This document shows positions 24,353-32,720 of a DNA stretch of 39,972 nucleotides, piece by piece. Every line of letters begins with the position of its first letter. Positions within the stretch are counted from its first letter, which is position 1. The translations under genes were made by a program, and so were the position numbers. Where the stretch lies: the NCBI GenBank assembly GCA_947588815.1, contig CANQAG010000011.1, positions 1 to 39,972 on the forward strand. Direction: 5' to 3'. The stretch is from an uncultured Bacilli bacterium (GTDB lineage: Bacteria > Bacillota_I > Bacilli_A > RFN20 > CAG-449). Under the pieces are notes generated by a model. The model was not told the origin of the DNA. It was given only the letters and a program-made list of their open reading frames with translations, and made no database searches.

Positions 24353-25636
24353 TTAAAATTTCTTTCTTAAACCTTTGGGAAGATAATTTTTAATGCGCCC
24401 TTTCACTATCTTAGCAAAATCGACGCCTATACCCTCGTAGAGCAGTAAAGCATATCCATCTTGGCTTAAATCTGCTCTTTTTATTTCTTGGCCTTCATAA
24501 TATTGAATTAATTCCTCGCGAGTTAAAGAAATTTGATAGACAAATGTTTTTAGATAATGTGATAAAGCGTGATCGTAAACAAATCCGTACTTTTCATTAG
24601 CACCGATTTTTAGACCACCACGAAGTAAATGGAGTGACCTTGTGTCAAAAAACCGGCTCAAAGCATAGTAGTCTTTTCCATGTGCATAAATATAATCATC
24701 TTTTAACGTCTCGCATTTAAACGGCAAAGCAAAGAATTTTTCTTTTTTATCATTATTTTTATTGATAACACCCGGTTTTTCGATCAAGGCGATAAAATGC
24801 CCTTCTCCTTTAATTCGATGTGGAAAAAGGTGAATGGTTTCTTTTAAATCACTCCGAAAATAATTATCATCTTGAGGAATCATCAATAATTTAGCGTCGC
24901 TATTATTTAAAAGATATTTGACCACTTCTTCATCCTCTTCATAAGAATAAGAACACGTTGAATAGACCATTTTGCCACCGGGTTTTAACATTTGATAAGC
25001 GCATAGTATCAATTCTTTTTGAATATTTTGAAGATGTAAAACTTTATTGAAAGACCAATCATCTTTCATTTTTTGATCTTTTCGAAACATCCCAGAACCG
25101 GAACATGGGGCATCTAAAATAATTTTATCGAATGATTCTAAATATAATTTTTGTAGTTTAACAACTTCATCATTGATTACCACGACGTTCTTTCTTCCTA
25201 AACGTTCGATATTGTAAGATAAGATGCTTGCTCTTGAAGAAGAAACTTCATTGGAAATAATGATCCCTTTATTCTTCATCAATAATGAAGCGTGAATGGT
25301 TTTACCTCCCGGAGCAGCGCATAAATCAAGCACTTGATCGTCTTCTGTAGGCGCTAAATAATGAGACACAAGCGCCGAGCATGGCTCTAAAAGATAGAAA
25401 CAGCCAAGTTCATGTTCAATAGTTTTACCAGGTGCATCAATTAAAGGATTATATAAAAAACAATTTTCAATAAAAGGATGCTTAACGCTACTTTGAAACA
25501 TTTTTTGCAATTTCAAAGCCGATAATTTTTCGGTATTTAAAAGAAGAGCGGCGGTTCTAGATTCTACCAATGAATTTAAAAGTGATTCGATTTCTTCTTC
25601 TTTTAAATATTTGCGTAAATGTTCTTTAAATTCCAT
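24353..25636 (-). CDS. rsmF: RsmF/YebU-like rRNA m5C methyltransferase
   Basis: Adds a methyl group to C5 of a cytosine in rRNA. The 427-residue protein has the NOL1/NOP2/Sun fold: CAAPGGKT for SAM, DAPCSGSGMFRKD with the release Cys, and YSTCSYSYEEDE with the nucleophile Cys. The C-terminal part has the RsmF PUA-like domain (FVYDHALSHYLKTF through KGRIKNYLPKGLRKKF). The start is ATG 25636 after AAGGAG; the GTG two codons before it is too near the site. Its intact motifs contrast with the RsmB-like protein at 5888. Confidence 0.92.
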   Translation of the reverse strand: MEFKEHLRKYLKEEEIESLLNSLVESRTAALLLNTEKLSALKLQKMFQSSVKHPFIENCFLYNPLIDAPGKTIEHELGCFYLLEPCSALVSHYLAPTEDDQVLDLCAAPGGKTIHASLLMKNKGIIISNEVSSSRASILSYNIERLGRKNVVVINDEVVKLQKLYLESFDKIILDAPCSGSGMFRKDQKMKDDWSFNKVLHLQNIQKELILCAYQMLKPGGKMVYSTCSYSYEEDEEVVKYLLNNSDAKLLMIPQDDNYFRSDLKETIHLFPHRIKGEGHFIALIEKPGVINKNNDKKEKFFALPFKCETLKDDYIYAHGKDYYALSRFFDTRSLHLLRGGLKIGANEKYGFVYDHALSHYLKTFVYQISLTREELIQYYEGQEIKRADLSQDGYALLLYEGIGVDFAKIVKGRIKNYLPKGLRKKF

Positions 25637-25670
25637 AGGCACTCCTTTTTGATAAACTTTTGATTTTATA

Positions 25671-25700
25671 TTGACAAACAGCCATCTAATTATTTATTAT
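25671..25700 (+). promoter_or_regulatory. Promoter of the tRNA-Thr gene
   Basis: TTGACA (25671-25676), 18-base spacer and TATTAT (25695-25700). The expected start, near 25707, is just before the tRNA 5' end at 25712. Confidence 0.75.
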
Positions 25701-25711
25701 TTACTAGCATT

Positions 25712-25785
25712 GCCTCCTTAGTTAATCGGTATAACAAATCCATGGTAAGGATTAGTGGCTAGTTCGACTCTGGCAGGAGGCACCA
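25712..25785 (+). tRNA. tRNA-Thr (anticodon GGT)
   Basis: All four arms fold by eye. The acceptor is GCCTCCT/AGGAGGC, the D stem GTTA/TAAC with loop ATCGGTA, and the anticodon stem AATCC/GGATT with loop ATGGTAA (anticodon 25744-25746). The T stem is GCTAG/CTGGC with loop TTCGACT. An encoded CCA follows. The D loop has only 7 bases and has T where a purine is expected at position 15; the variable loop has 4 bases. Promoter and terminator fit a single-gene unit. Confidence 0.85.
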
Positions 25786-25794
25786 GTAATTTCT

Positions 25795-25823
25795 AACCTG
25801 CAAGAACATTGCTAGGTTTTTTT
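25795..25823 (+). terminator. Terminator of the tRNA-Thr gene
   Basis: AACCT (25795-25799) pairs with AGGTT (25814-25818) and CAA with TTG inside it, followed by a T run to 25823. Confidence 0.75.
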
Positions 25824-25935
25824 ATTTTAACAAAATAGATATAACTTTGCGATATTTACTTCTTTTACTCTAATTATTTACTAGATAATTTCATCTAATA
25901 TTACATATATTTTACTACAATTTTACAAAGCATAA

Positions 25936-25977
25936 AAAAAGTATTCATAGTATTTTAAAGTACCACGAATACTTTTT
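25936..25977 (-). terminator. Terminator of the large lipoprotein gene
   Basis: The 11-bp stem AAAAAGTATTC (25936-25946) / GAATACTTTTT (25967-25977), with an inner GTA/TAC pair, has a T run on the minus strand. It is 25 bases after the stop. Confidence 0.85.
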
Positions 25978-26002
25978 GTTATGTTAGAAGAAATGCAATT
26001 AA

Positions 26003-28831
26003 TTATTCTTCAATCTCAAGTACTAAATCGTAAAAATCACTAGTGTATCCAAAGAAATTACCGCCAGAAGCACTTTCGACCGTTAATTTAGTACCAGTTT
26101 GATCTAAGGTAAGAGTTAAGGTTCCGTCTGATAATTTTAAAGTAATTTTGCCATCATCTTTCATAACCCAAGCCCCGTATCTTTCGTTATTGCTTGGCAA
26201 AGTAATCTTACAATTACTATTATTAAATAAAGTACCTGCCGTTTCGCTTGATTCACCGGTAAATTCAATTTTGCAATCAAAGGAAGGATCGGTAGAAACA
26301 AAGGTCTTTTGATAGACAAGATCCGGACAAACTAAGATAACATCCTCTAGATAATAAGACACATCCCATAAACTTCCACTAACCGATTCGATTTTTAAGG
26401 TTCCATCAGCTTGAGGAGCAATGACGATAGTGCCATCACCCTTGACCGTAATTTTATTATCATCGCCAATGTTATATGCCACATTCTTATTACCATAGGA
26501 TCCTAAATCTAATGTAGCATTAGGTTTAGCAGTACTAGCTTCTGCTGAAGGTTCACCTGTGAATGATAAAGAAATAGGTTCATCAGCTTCAGAATCATAG
26601 AAGGTACCTTGGTATGTTTTACCGACATACGAGAAAGTTTGAACGAATTCTTCATAGGTGTTAGAATCAAAATCTAAGGTAAATTTTAATTGTTCAGTAT
26701 CTTTAGTTACCGTAACCACATTGCCTTTAATGGTATAAGTAATATCACTTTCGCCTAATTTACCGCCGCCGAAGCCATCTAAAACTAAATTATCACTATC
26801 GGCTTTTGTATAAGTTCCGGCTTCTTCACCGGCTACAGCAACTTCACCACCATGCATAAAGTAGCGATTTTCGCCAATAGTAGTCAGTTTTAAAGTCTTA
26901 AGTACAGTGCCGTCAGTTTGTTTGATAACCACTACGTCGCCTCTAGTGTAACCATTACCTAATAACACCTCAGCTTTTACATCCCAATAAATGGTGACAC
27001 TAGAAGATGATATATTATCAATGAAAACACTAGCATTAGTAATAACGGAATCTCCATCAACATCCTTTTTGAAAGAAACTTGAGTAAATAATGAAGTTAA
27101 TGAATAAAGACCGCTACCGGTGTAATACGCAAAGGTTTGAGTATTATCTTTAGATTTATAAGAAGTGTCTAATGCTCCTCTGCCCTTTGAGTATAATTTA
27201 ATATCATTAGCCGAAGTACTATACTTGTCACGATAACCACCACTTATATATAAAGCTAAATCATAATTATTATTGAAAAAATAATGATTTTGGTATGTTG
27301 ATTGGAAAGTATAATGATGCGCGTCGTCTGGATCAGCCACTAATTTAGTGGTAGCTGATTTATTAGTAAGTCCTCGTTCATCAATCGTCAAAGTTTCATT
27401 TGAAGGATATGCGCTCGAATAGGAAGAAGTAGTGAAAGTTATTCCGCCTTCGTATTCTCCAACAAGGGGACTATTCTTAAAGGCCGATTCTTCTTCGGCA
27501 ATAGAAACAACAATATATTTACAACTAGACGGCATTTCGAAATATTGTTTGTCTTCTTCATTTTTAACAGTAACCGATACACTATAAGTTGCTTCTTCAA
27601 AGCTAGTATTGCTACCTTTGAATTGGAATCCCGTTTGAATATAATTATGTTCGCCAACTTCTTCGACATTTAAATATACTTTTTGATTTGCATAGACATT
27701 ATTGCTAGCTTCGACTTCCTCATCGTCTACCATTGTGGTCAAAGAAAGTTTAAAGTGATCCGTACTGACAGCTTTAACATTACGAGCCACGATCTCATAT
27801 TCGGCTTTTAATGTAACGCCATAAGCCGGCATTACAAATGAATAATTTCCATTTTGCTCAGCTTCTAATTCTGTTGAATCGACAAACACTTTAGTAATTA
27901 CTGTATCGGGTCCTAATTTGGATACAGAGAATTCAACTTTTTCACCTACAGCAAACGTTTGTCCATCAGTAATACCATTAAATTGATAGAAATCAGTATT
28001 TTTGGCTTCAACCGCGTAAACACTATTACCGGTTTCGGCAGTGATTGTCACTTGATGAGCCGGCATTGTAAAAGAATAAAGACCGTCTTCTTCAGTTAAG
28101 ATAACATCATCTTCAACAGCTTCGACATATTTAAACCAGAAACCGCTATAAGCTGCGACTTTAAATGAAACTTGTTCGCCTTCAGCAGCAACTTCAGGAG
28201 TTTCAAAATTTAAAGTTAGATATTCAGAAACCTCTTCATCTACTTTAATCTCATACACATCAACAACTTCAACTTCAATTTGTGCATCTTCACCTTCAGG
28301 CATAAAGAATTCATAAACCACAACACCCGGTTGATTGGAGTATTTACCTTCCAAACTCTGACCATTCATCGTTAAAGCATCAATTCTTTTACTTTTTTGA
28401 ACGGTGTTCTTTACAAAAACTCTTACTTTTTCATTAGCGGCAGGTTTTAAAGAACTAGCTTCGATTTTGATACCATCAATTTCATGTGGTAGAACCACTT
28501 TGTATGATACTGGTTCAGTATCTGAAGTGGCACTACTATCTGAAGCTTGACTTGAAGATTCCTCTTCTTGGGAAGAACTAGCTTCTTCAGAAGATACACT
28601 TTCTTCTGAGGAGCTTTCTTCCGCAGAACTTTCTTCCGCGGAGCTCTCTTCTAAAGAACTATCTTCTAAGGAACTTTCTTCCCCAGAGCTTTCTAACGAT
28701 GAGCTAACGCTTTGAGACGTACTAGACGACTGTCCTAAAGAACTACTACCCATCGATGAATCGCCATCTGTGCCTGCACAAGCACCTAAGGTTAAGACGG
28801 CAAGTAAGGGCAAAATAACCTTTTTTTTCAT
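26003..28831 (-). CDS. Large surface lipoprotein with Ser/Glu tract and InlB-type repeats
   Basis: A 942-residue protein. The signal ends in LTLGAC (Cys18), so it is lipid-anchored. Residues 25-100 form a Ser/Glu linker built on ESS/EESS repeats. Residues 110-350 hold several repeats of a beta module ending in F(T/V)MPA..VT..AE, as in InlB B-repeat/Flg_new type domains. The remainder has four or more lipocalin-like beta segments with similar phrasing (FDSNTYEEFVQTFSYVGKTYQGTFYD). ATG 28831 follows AAGGAGG, against a longer frame to 28891 that crosses the promoter. Likely an adhesin or ligand-binding surface protein; the target is unknown. Confidence 0.85.
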   Translation of the reverse strand: MKKKVILPLLAVLTLGACAGTDGDSSMGSSSLGQSSSTSQSVSSSLESSGEESSLEDSSLEESSAEESSAEESSSEESVSSEEASSSQEEESSSQASDSSATSDTEPVSYKVVLPHEIDGIKIEASSLKPAANEKVRVFVKNTVQKSKRIDALTMNGQSLEGKYSNQPGVVVYEFFMPEGEDAQIEVEVVDVYEIKVDEEVSEYLTLNFETPEVAAEGEQVSFKVAAYSGFWFKYVEAVEDDVILTEEDGLYSFTMPAHQVTITAETGNSVYAVEAKNTDFYQFNGITDGQTFAVGEKVEFSVSKLGPDTVITKVFVDSTELEAEQNGNYSFVMPAYGVTLKAEYEIVARNVKAVSTDHFKLSLTTMVDDEEVEASNNVYANQKVYLNVEEVGEHNYIQTGFQFKGSNTSFEEATYSVSVTVKNEEDKQYFEMPSSCKYIVVSIAEEESAFKNSPLVGEYEGGITFTTSSYSSAYPSNETLTIDERGLTNKSATTKLVADPDDAHHYTFQSTYQNHYFFNNNYDLALYISGGYRDKYSTSANDIKLYSKGRGALDTSYKSKDNTQTFAYYTGSGLYSLTSLFTQVSFKKDVDGDSVITNASVFIDNISSSSVTIYWDVKAEVLLGNGYTRGDVVVIKQTDGTVLKTLKLTTIGENRYFMHGGEVAVAGEEAGTYTKADSDNLVLDGFGGGKLGESDITYTIKGNVVTVTKDTEQLKFTLDFDSNTYEEFVQTFSYVGKTYQGTFYDSEADEPISLSFTGEPSAEASTAKPNATLDLGSYGNKNVAYNIGDDNKITVKGDGTIVIAPQADGTLKIESVSGSLWDVSYYLEDVILVCPDLVYQKTFVSTDPSFDCKIEFTGESSETAGTLFNNSNCKITLPSNNERYGAWVMKDDGKITLKLSDGTLTLTLDQTGTKLTVESASGGNFFGYTSDFYDLVLEIEE

Positions 28832-28862
28832 CTTTTTTCCTCCTTCAAAATTTTTTGTTAAT

Positions 28863-28891
28863 ATTTTAATCTTTGATACTCTTATTGTCAA
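28863..28891 (-). promoter_or_regulatory. Promoter of the large lipoprotein gene
   Basis: TTGACA (28891-28886), 17-base spacer, TAAAAT (28868-28863). It is intact although the IS element starts only 46 bases upstream. Confidence 0.8.
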
Positions 28892-28924
28892 TAATAATTT
28901 TTATTATTAAAAATATACCATAAA

Positions 28925-28937
28925 TTTTTATTCTTTG
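28925..28937 (+). repeat. Left target duplication of the IS30 element
   Basis: TTTTTATTCTTTG directly abuts the left terminal repeat and recurs at 30647-30659. One further G matches on both sides. Confidence 0.85.
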
Positions 28938-30646
28938 GCTTAATTAAAATTTAAACTTCAAAAATAAAGATATTCAAAAATAAACTTCAAAAACGATAGA
29001 ATGAAAAAGTATCTGTTGCCACCAAGGAGGAAAAAAATATGGTGCAAATCGTAAGCAAGAAGATACATGAAAGAAATAAACAATTAACAAAAGATGATAG
29101 GTTTGAATTAGTAAAATGTTTGGAAAGAGAATTTAATTTAACGGACACAGCAAAATATTTACATTGTTCAATTTCAACAGTCAAAAGAGAAATAGATCGG
29201 AACAAAACATTAAAGCTAAATATAAAAGCGAAAAATAAATGTGGTTTAAAAGCAACATGTAAAAAGCATAATGTATGTGGCAATTCGCGATGTACCCATA
29301 TTTGTAAAGACTGTAAAGTACCAAAAGTGAATTGCAATGATTACTGTAAAGAATTTACACTATTTCCAAATTGCAAGAAGCTAAAGCATTTAAGCGGTGT
29401 TTGTAATGGGTGTAATGAATATACCATTTGCAAATTAAACAAATTTATTTATTCTGCAGTCGAAGCACAGATGAAACATCAAAGCAATCAAACAAATGCT
29501 CATAAAGGAGCAAGGATAAATGAAGAAGAAGCCAATGTTTTCGCAGATTTTTTAAAGCCATTGATAACTAAAAATTTATCGTTAGAAACTATCAAATCAC
29601 AATATCCAAACATATTCATATACTCCATTCAAACAGTTTACAATTGGATAGATAATGGAGTTCTTCCACTTAATAATCTGATGTTAGTTAGAAAAGTAAG
29701 ATATACCAAAAGAAAGCCATTAAAAACCGATGAGCGAAACATCAATCGAGCTTATTTAGAAAATCGTTACTATGATGATTTTCTAACATACATCACAAAT
29801 CATCCAATGGATGAAGTTGTGGAAATGGATACAATTGAAGGACCTAGGCACAAGTCTTTTATCATGACATTGCTATTTAGACGATGCAATTTTATGTTAG
29901 CTTTCAAAATAAAAGATCAAACATCCAATTCGATTATTGAGATATTTGATCATATCAAAAATTCTGTTGGAAATAAGATTTTCAGTCAGTATTTCAAAGT
30001 TATTTTAACAGATAGAGGCAAGGAATTTAGTAACCCTATTGCGATCGAAATAGATAAAAATACTAACGAAAAATTGATTTCTGTATTCTATTGTGATTCA
30101 AGACAAAGTCAACAAAAAGGCAAAATCGAGAAGAATCATGAAGAATTAAGAAAGATATTTCCTAAAGGATTTGATTTTGACAATATTAATCAAGATCAAC
30201 TTAATTTAGCTCTATGTCATGTGAATTCATATCCACGAAAATTGTTTAATTATAAGACACCATTCAATTTGTTTAAACCTTATGCTGATGATTTATTACT
30301 AATGCTTAATAACTCAAAAGCAATAGATTTTAATCATTTAAATTTGACCCCATCATTAATCAAAATTAAATAATTTTTTTGAATTTTTATAGGCAACAGA
30401 TACCTCTTAAAACAATTCGATATTTTTGCAGTTAACATTGGAATTACTTGAATTATTGCTGTTAACTTGTTTTTGTGTGCCTATTTTTGGTGCCTTACAA
30501 ATCTCATTATAATCTCTTTATGAATTTTTTCAATTTTTATGATTGATTTGTTCTTTTGGTTCCTTTAATTTTGACCTTATTTTTGAAGTTAATTTGTTTG
30601 TCTTTTTAAGTCCTTATTATTTTTGAAGTTTAAATTTTAATTAAGC
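28938..30646 (+). mobile_element. Complete IS30-family insertion sequence, 1709 bp
   Basis: Perfect 30-bp inverted terminal repeats (28938-28967 and 30617-30646; outer end GCTTAATTAAAATTTAAACT) enclose one transposase gene. A 13-bp direct repeat flanks it. Inside lie a 12-bp inverted pair GTATCTGTTGCC (29009-29020) / GGCAACAGATAC (30392-30403) and a second copy of the TTATTTTTGAAGTT subterminal motif at 30577-30590, 40 bp from that in the right repeat. The 273-base right end has no gene. It sits 107 bp upstream of the lipoprotein start. Unbroken gene and identical repeats suggest a recent arrival. Confidence 0.93.
29039..30373 (+). CDS. IS30-family transposase
   Basis: A DDE transposase of 444 residues. 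The N-terminal helix-turn-helix (LVKCLEREFNLTDTAKYLHCSISTVKREI) binds the ends. A Cys-rich block follows (residues 62-140, 14 or more Cys, as CKKHNVCGNSRC and CKDCKVPKVNC), probably zinc-binding. The catalytic core has Asp in VVEMDTIEGP, Asp in VILTDRGKEFS and Glu in KGKIEKNHEELRK. AAGGAGG lies 8 bases before the ATG. All key residues are present, so it is probably active. Confidence 0.95.
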   Translation: MVQIVSKKIHERNKQLTKDDRFELVKCLEREFNLTDTAKYLHCSISTVKREIDRNKTLKLNIKAKNKCGLKATCKKHNVCGNSRCTHICKDCKVPKVNCNDYCKEFTLFPNCKKLKHLSGVCNGCNEYTICKLNKFIYSAVEAQMKHQSNQTNAHKGARINEEEANVFADFLKPLITKNLSLETIKSQYPNIFIYSIQTVYNWIDNGVLPLNNLMLVRKVRYTKRKPLKTDERNINRAYLENRYYDDFLTYITNHPMDEVVEMDTIEGPRHKSFIMTLLFRRCNFMLAFKIKDQTSNSIIEIFDHIKNSVGNKIFSQYFKVILTDRGKEFSNPIAIEIDKNTNEKLISVFYCDSRQSQQKGKIEKNHEELRKIFPKGFDFDNINQDQLNLALCHVNSYPRKLFNYKTPFNLFKPYADDLLLMLNNSKAIDFNHLNLTPSLIKIK

Positions 30647-30659
30647 TTTTTATTCTTTG
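30647..30659 (+). repeat. Right target duplication of the IS30 element
   Basis: Identical to 28925-28937. Joining the two flanks restores a plain AT-rich sequence without a gene. Confidence 0.85.
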
Positions 30660-30660
30660 G

Positions 30661-30985
30661 TCGTAATTTTGCTATATAAAATTTAAAAAATCATTTTGAA
30701 AAATTTCAAAAAGAGAGTGCAGTAACATTTATTAATTGAATTAAGTAGGTATATTTCACAATGATTGCACCAAAATCACTATATATCATAGTATCACACT
30801 ACCATCAGAAAAAACTTGTAAATTAGTATTAGAAACGTATGTTAACTTTTTATCAGCAAATTTGACAATTAATTAAATAGTAACATTAATTTTGAAATCG
30901 GTTTATCTCTTGTAATATACACCTTGTGAATTGAAGGAAGTCTCATTTAATGAAGCAATACTTCCTCTTTTTTACATTTGATGTT
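30661..30985. other. Gene-free AT-rich stretch after the IS element
   Basis: No coding frame or RNA gene is seen. The only structure is the hairpin at its right end (30935-30966). Confidence 0.6.
30935..30973 (+). terminator. Terminator-like hairpin between the IS and the TIR gene
   Basis: AGGAAGT (30935-30941) / ACTTCCT (30960-30966) with an inner TCA/TGA pair, then CTTTTTT on the plus strand. It would stop rightward transcription; on the minus strand the T run is weak. Confidence 0.4.
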
Positions 30986-32281
30986 TTATTTTTTTGCTAA
31001 ATAAATTTGAAATCCGATAGAAAAAACAAACTCATTCATCATAAAATGTTCAAATATTTTTTTATAATTTTGATTATACCACTCATATTCTTCAGCAAAT
31101 GTCGCGTTATTCGGTTCTTTTTCATGTAGTACTTCAATATCATCTAAAACAAATTTACAATAGAGATTAAATAAACTTTCTTTATCATCATCGCTTAAGC
31201 CTATACTAGAAAAGCCTTGTTTTTCTAAAGAGATATTTTTATAACCTGCGCGAACTAAATTAGTATAAATTTGACGACCGTTTTTTCTTTCGCCGGCAAT
31301 TTTATCCTTTTCACAAATTTTAAATATTCTTTCAAAATCTCCATCATCATCCGGATAAGCAAAGTTTAAGCCATCATCAATATCTTTGATGATAAGTATT
31401 CCATTTTGAGATAAAACGCGCCGCAATATTCTTAATAATTTATACTGAGATTTTAAATGTAATAACACCATTGAAATATGAATGATATCGAATTTTTCAA
31501 TTTGCAGTTCTTCCATGATATCTTCTAGTGAATCATAAAAATCATCTTTCTCTAGGTCAACTTCAAAAAAGTGTCCAAAAGGATGCTTTTGTTTTGCGTC
31601 TTCGAGAATTTCACTATTCTTATCTATCCCTACAAGAGTGTAATCCTTAGATCCAAATCGGTTTGTGATAACATCCCCATTTCCACATCCAACATCGAGA
31701 ACAGTCGGTAAATTAAAAGACTTAAAGACTTTTTCGTAAACATCTTGATCAAACTTTTTAACTAATTTATTTTGAATTTCAAGACGATCTTTTTCGCTTG
31801 AATCCATAAAATACATACTCACGGTACGATCTTTCTTTGTATTTTCTTTATCATTAAAAATAGTGCTGTTGTTTTTAACGATTTCTTTCGCTATTTTGTC
31901 AGATGAATTAATGTCTTCTGGAATAATAAAATTAATTCTACGAATGTAATACATGATTTCATCAAAATCTCTTCCATCAATATTAATAGCATCAATACAA
32001 ACAGGTTGAATTACAATATCACCATTAGAATATTTTTTATGACTATACGCCATTTCAATTTCATTTAAAACATGTTCGGATTTCGCGGATTCATTAGATA
32101 GACATAGTAAAAAAACTTTGGCATTTTCTATCGCATCGCAAATTGCTCTAGCGTATCGCCCTACGACATCACGCGGAGCATAAAAACATTTAGCTCCCAT
32201 ACTTTCAAGCGATGAAACAAGGGCTTCTACTTTTTCTTTATCCGCGCTAGAGTAACTTACAAAAAAATCTATATTTTTCAT
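30986..32281 (-). CDS. TIR domain fused to a SAM-dependent methyltransferase
   Basis: A 431-residue protein. Residues 1-130 are a TIR domain: FFVSYSSADKEKVEALV, FYAPRDV, FLLCLSNESAKSEHVLNEIEMA, with Glu74 in the position of the catalytic Glu of NAD-cleaving TIR proteins. A charged linker (150-175) follows. Residues 175-330 are a class I methyltransferase: LDVGCGNGDV (motif I), GIDKNSEIL with the acidic ribose-binding residue, FDIIHISMVLLHL, and LIIKDID. The C-terminal 100 residues are helical with no match. There is no membrane segment. The start at 32281 has a weak AAGGA. Such a pairing is not one I know; a defence or stress role is inferred from the TIR domain and location in an accessory region. 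Confidence 0.85.
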   Translation of the reverse strand: MKNIDFFVSYSSADKEKVEALVSSLESMGAKCFYAPRDVVGRYARAICDAIENAKVFLLCLSNESAKSEHVLNEIEMAYSHKKYSNGDIVIQPVCIDAINIDGRDFDEIMYYIRRINFIIPEDINSSDKIAKEIVKNNSTIFNDKENTKKDRTVSMYFMDSSEKDRLEIQNKLVKKFDQDVYEKVFKSFNLPTVLDVGCGNGDVITNRFGSKDYTLVGIDKNSEILEDAKQKHPFGHFFEVDLEKDDFYDSLEDIMEELQIEKFDIIHISMVLLHLKSQYKLLRILRRVLSQNGILIIKDIDDGLNFAYPDDDGDFERIFKICEKDKIAGERKNGRQIYTNLVRAGYKNISLEKQGFSSIGLSDDDKESLFNLYCKFVLDDIEVLHEKEPNNATFAEEYEWYNQNYKKIFEHFMMNEFVFSIGFQIYLAKK

Positions 32282-32720
32282 ATTCCATATAATCCTTTAA
32301 ATAAAGCTTTTTTGATTAATCAATTCGTGTATAAGTTTTCTTATACAAATAAATATTAAAATTCCTTCAAGAAAAAAACAACTCTTTCATAATTCGTTTC
32401 ATCTATAATTACCATTCAAATTTACCAAAAAAGTAAACTTTCATTAATATTTCGATACGTAAGACAACGGCTTCGCAAGTAAAAATTAATCTTAAGGCAA
32501 TCAATATTTTTTTATTAGTCAAGTGAAGAATCTTTCATTTTTTAGTTTTTTTATCATTAATTAAACTAATATCTTTAGGTTTAATTTTAAAAAATATTTA
32601 AAAGTTTGAACACTATAAAATAAATTGTTTATTTTTAAGTATCAATATAGTTATTTTGGCGTTACAAATCAGTAATATTTAATAACATGCAGTGTTTTTG
32701 CAACAATTTCAATAATTTAA
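32282..32720. other. Gene-free AT-rich stretch with one inverted repeat
   Basis: No credible gene over 439 bases. An 8-bp inverted repeat TGTATAAG/CTTATACA at 32328-32347 is the only clear structure. Nothing else was recognised. Confidence 0.6.
32328..32347. promoter_or_regulatory. Short perfect inverted repeat upstream of the TIR gene
   Basis: TGTATAAG, 4-base loop, CTTATACA, 47-66 bases above the start of the TIR-methyltransferase gene. It could be an operator or leader hairpin. Confidence 0.35.

Noticed and set aside
24325-24360. Terminator between bsh and rsmF
   Set aside because: Only a weak AT-rich inverted repeat (GATATA/TATATC) is visible, without a T run.
25700-25830. T-box or other riboswitch
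   Set aside because: The structure before the hairpin is a complete tRNA with CCA. The T-box core sequence is missing and no gene follows on that strand.
28987-29337. 116-codon minus-strand frame within the IS
   Set aside because: Antisense to the transposase helix-turn-helix and Cys block; no ribosome site.
32460-32720. Small RNA or gene remnant downstream of the MATE gene
   Set aside because: A faint likeness to 15770-15830 was seen, but it is short, AT-rich and compatible with chance.
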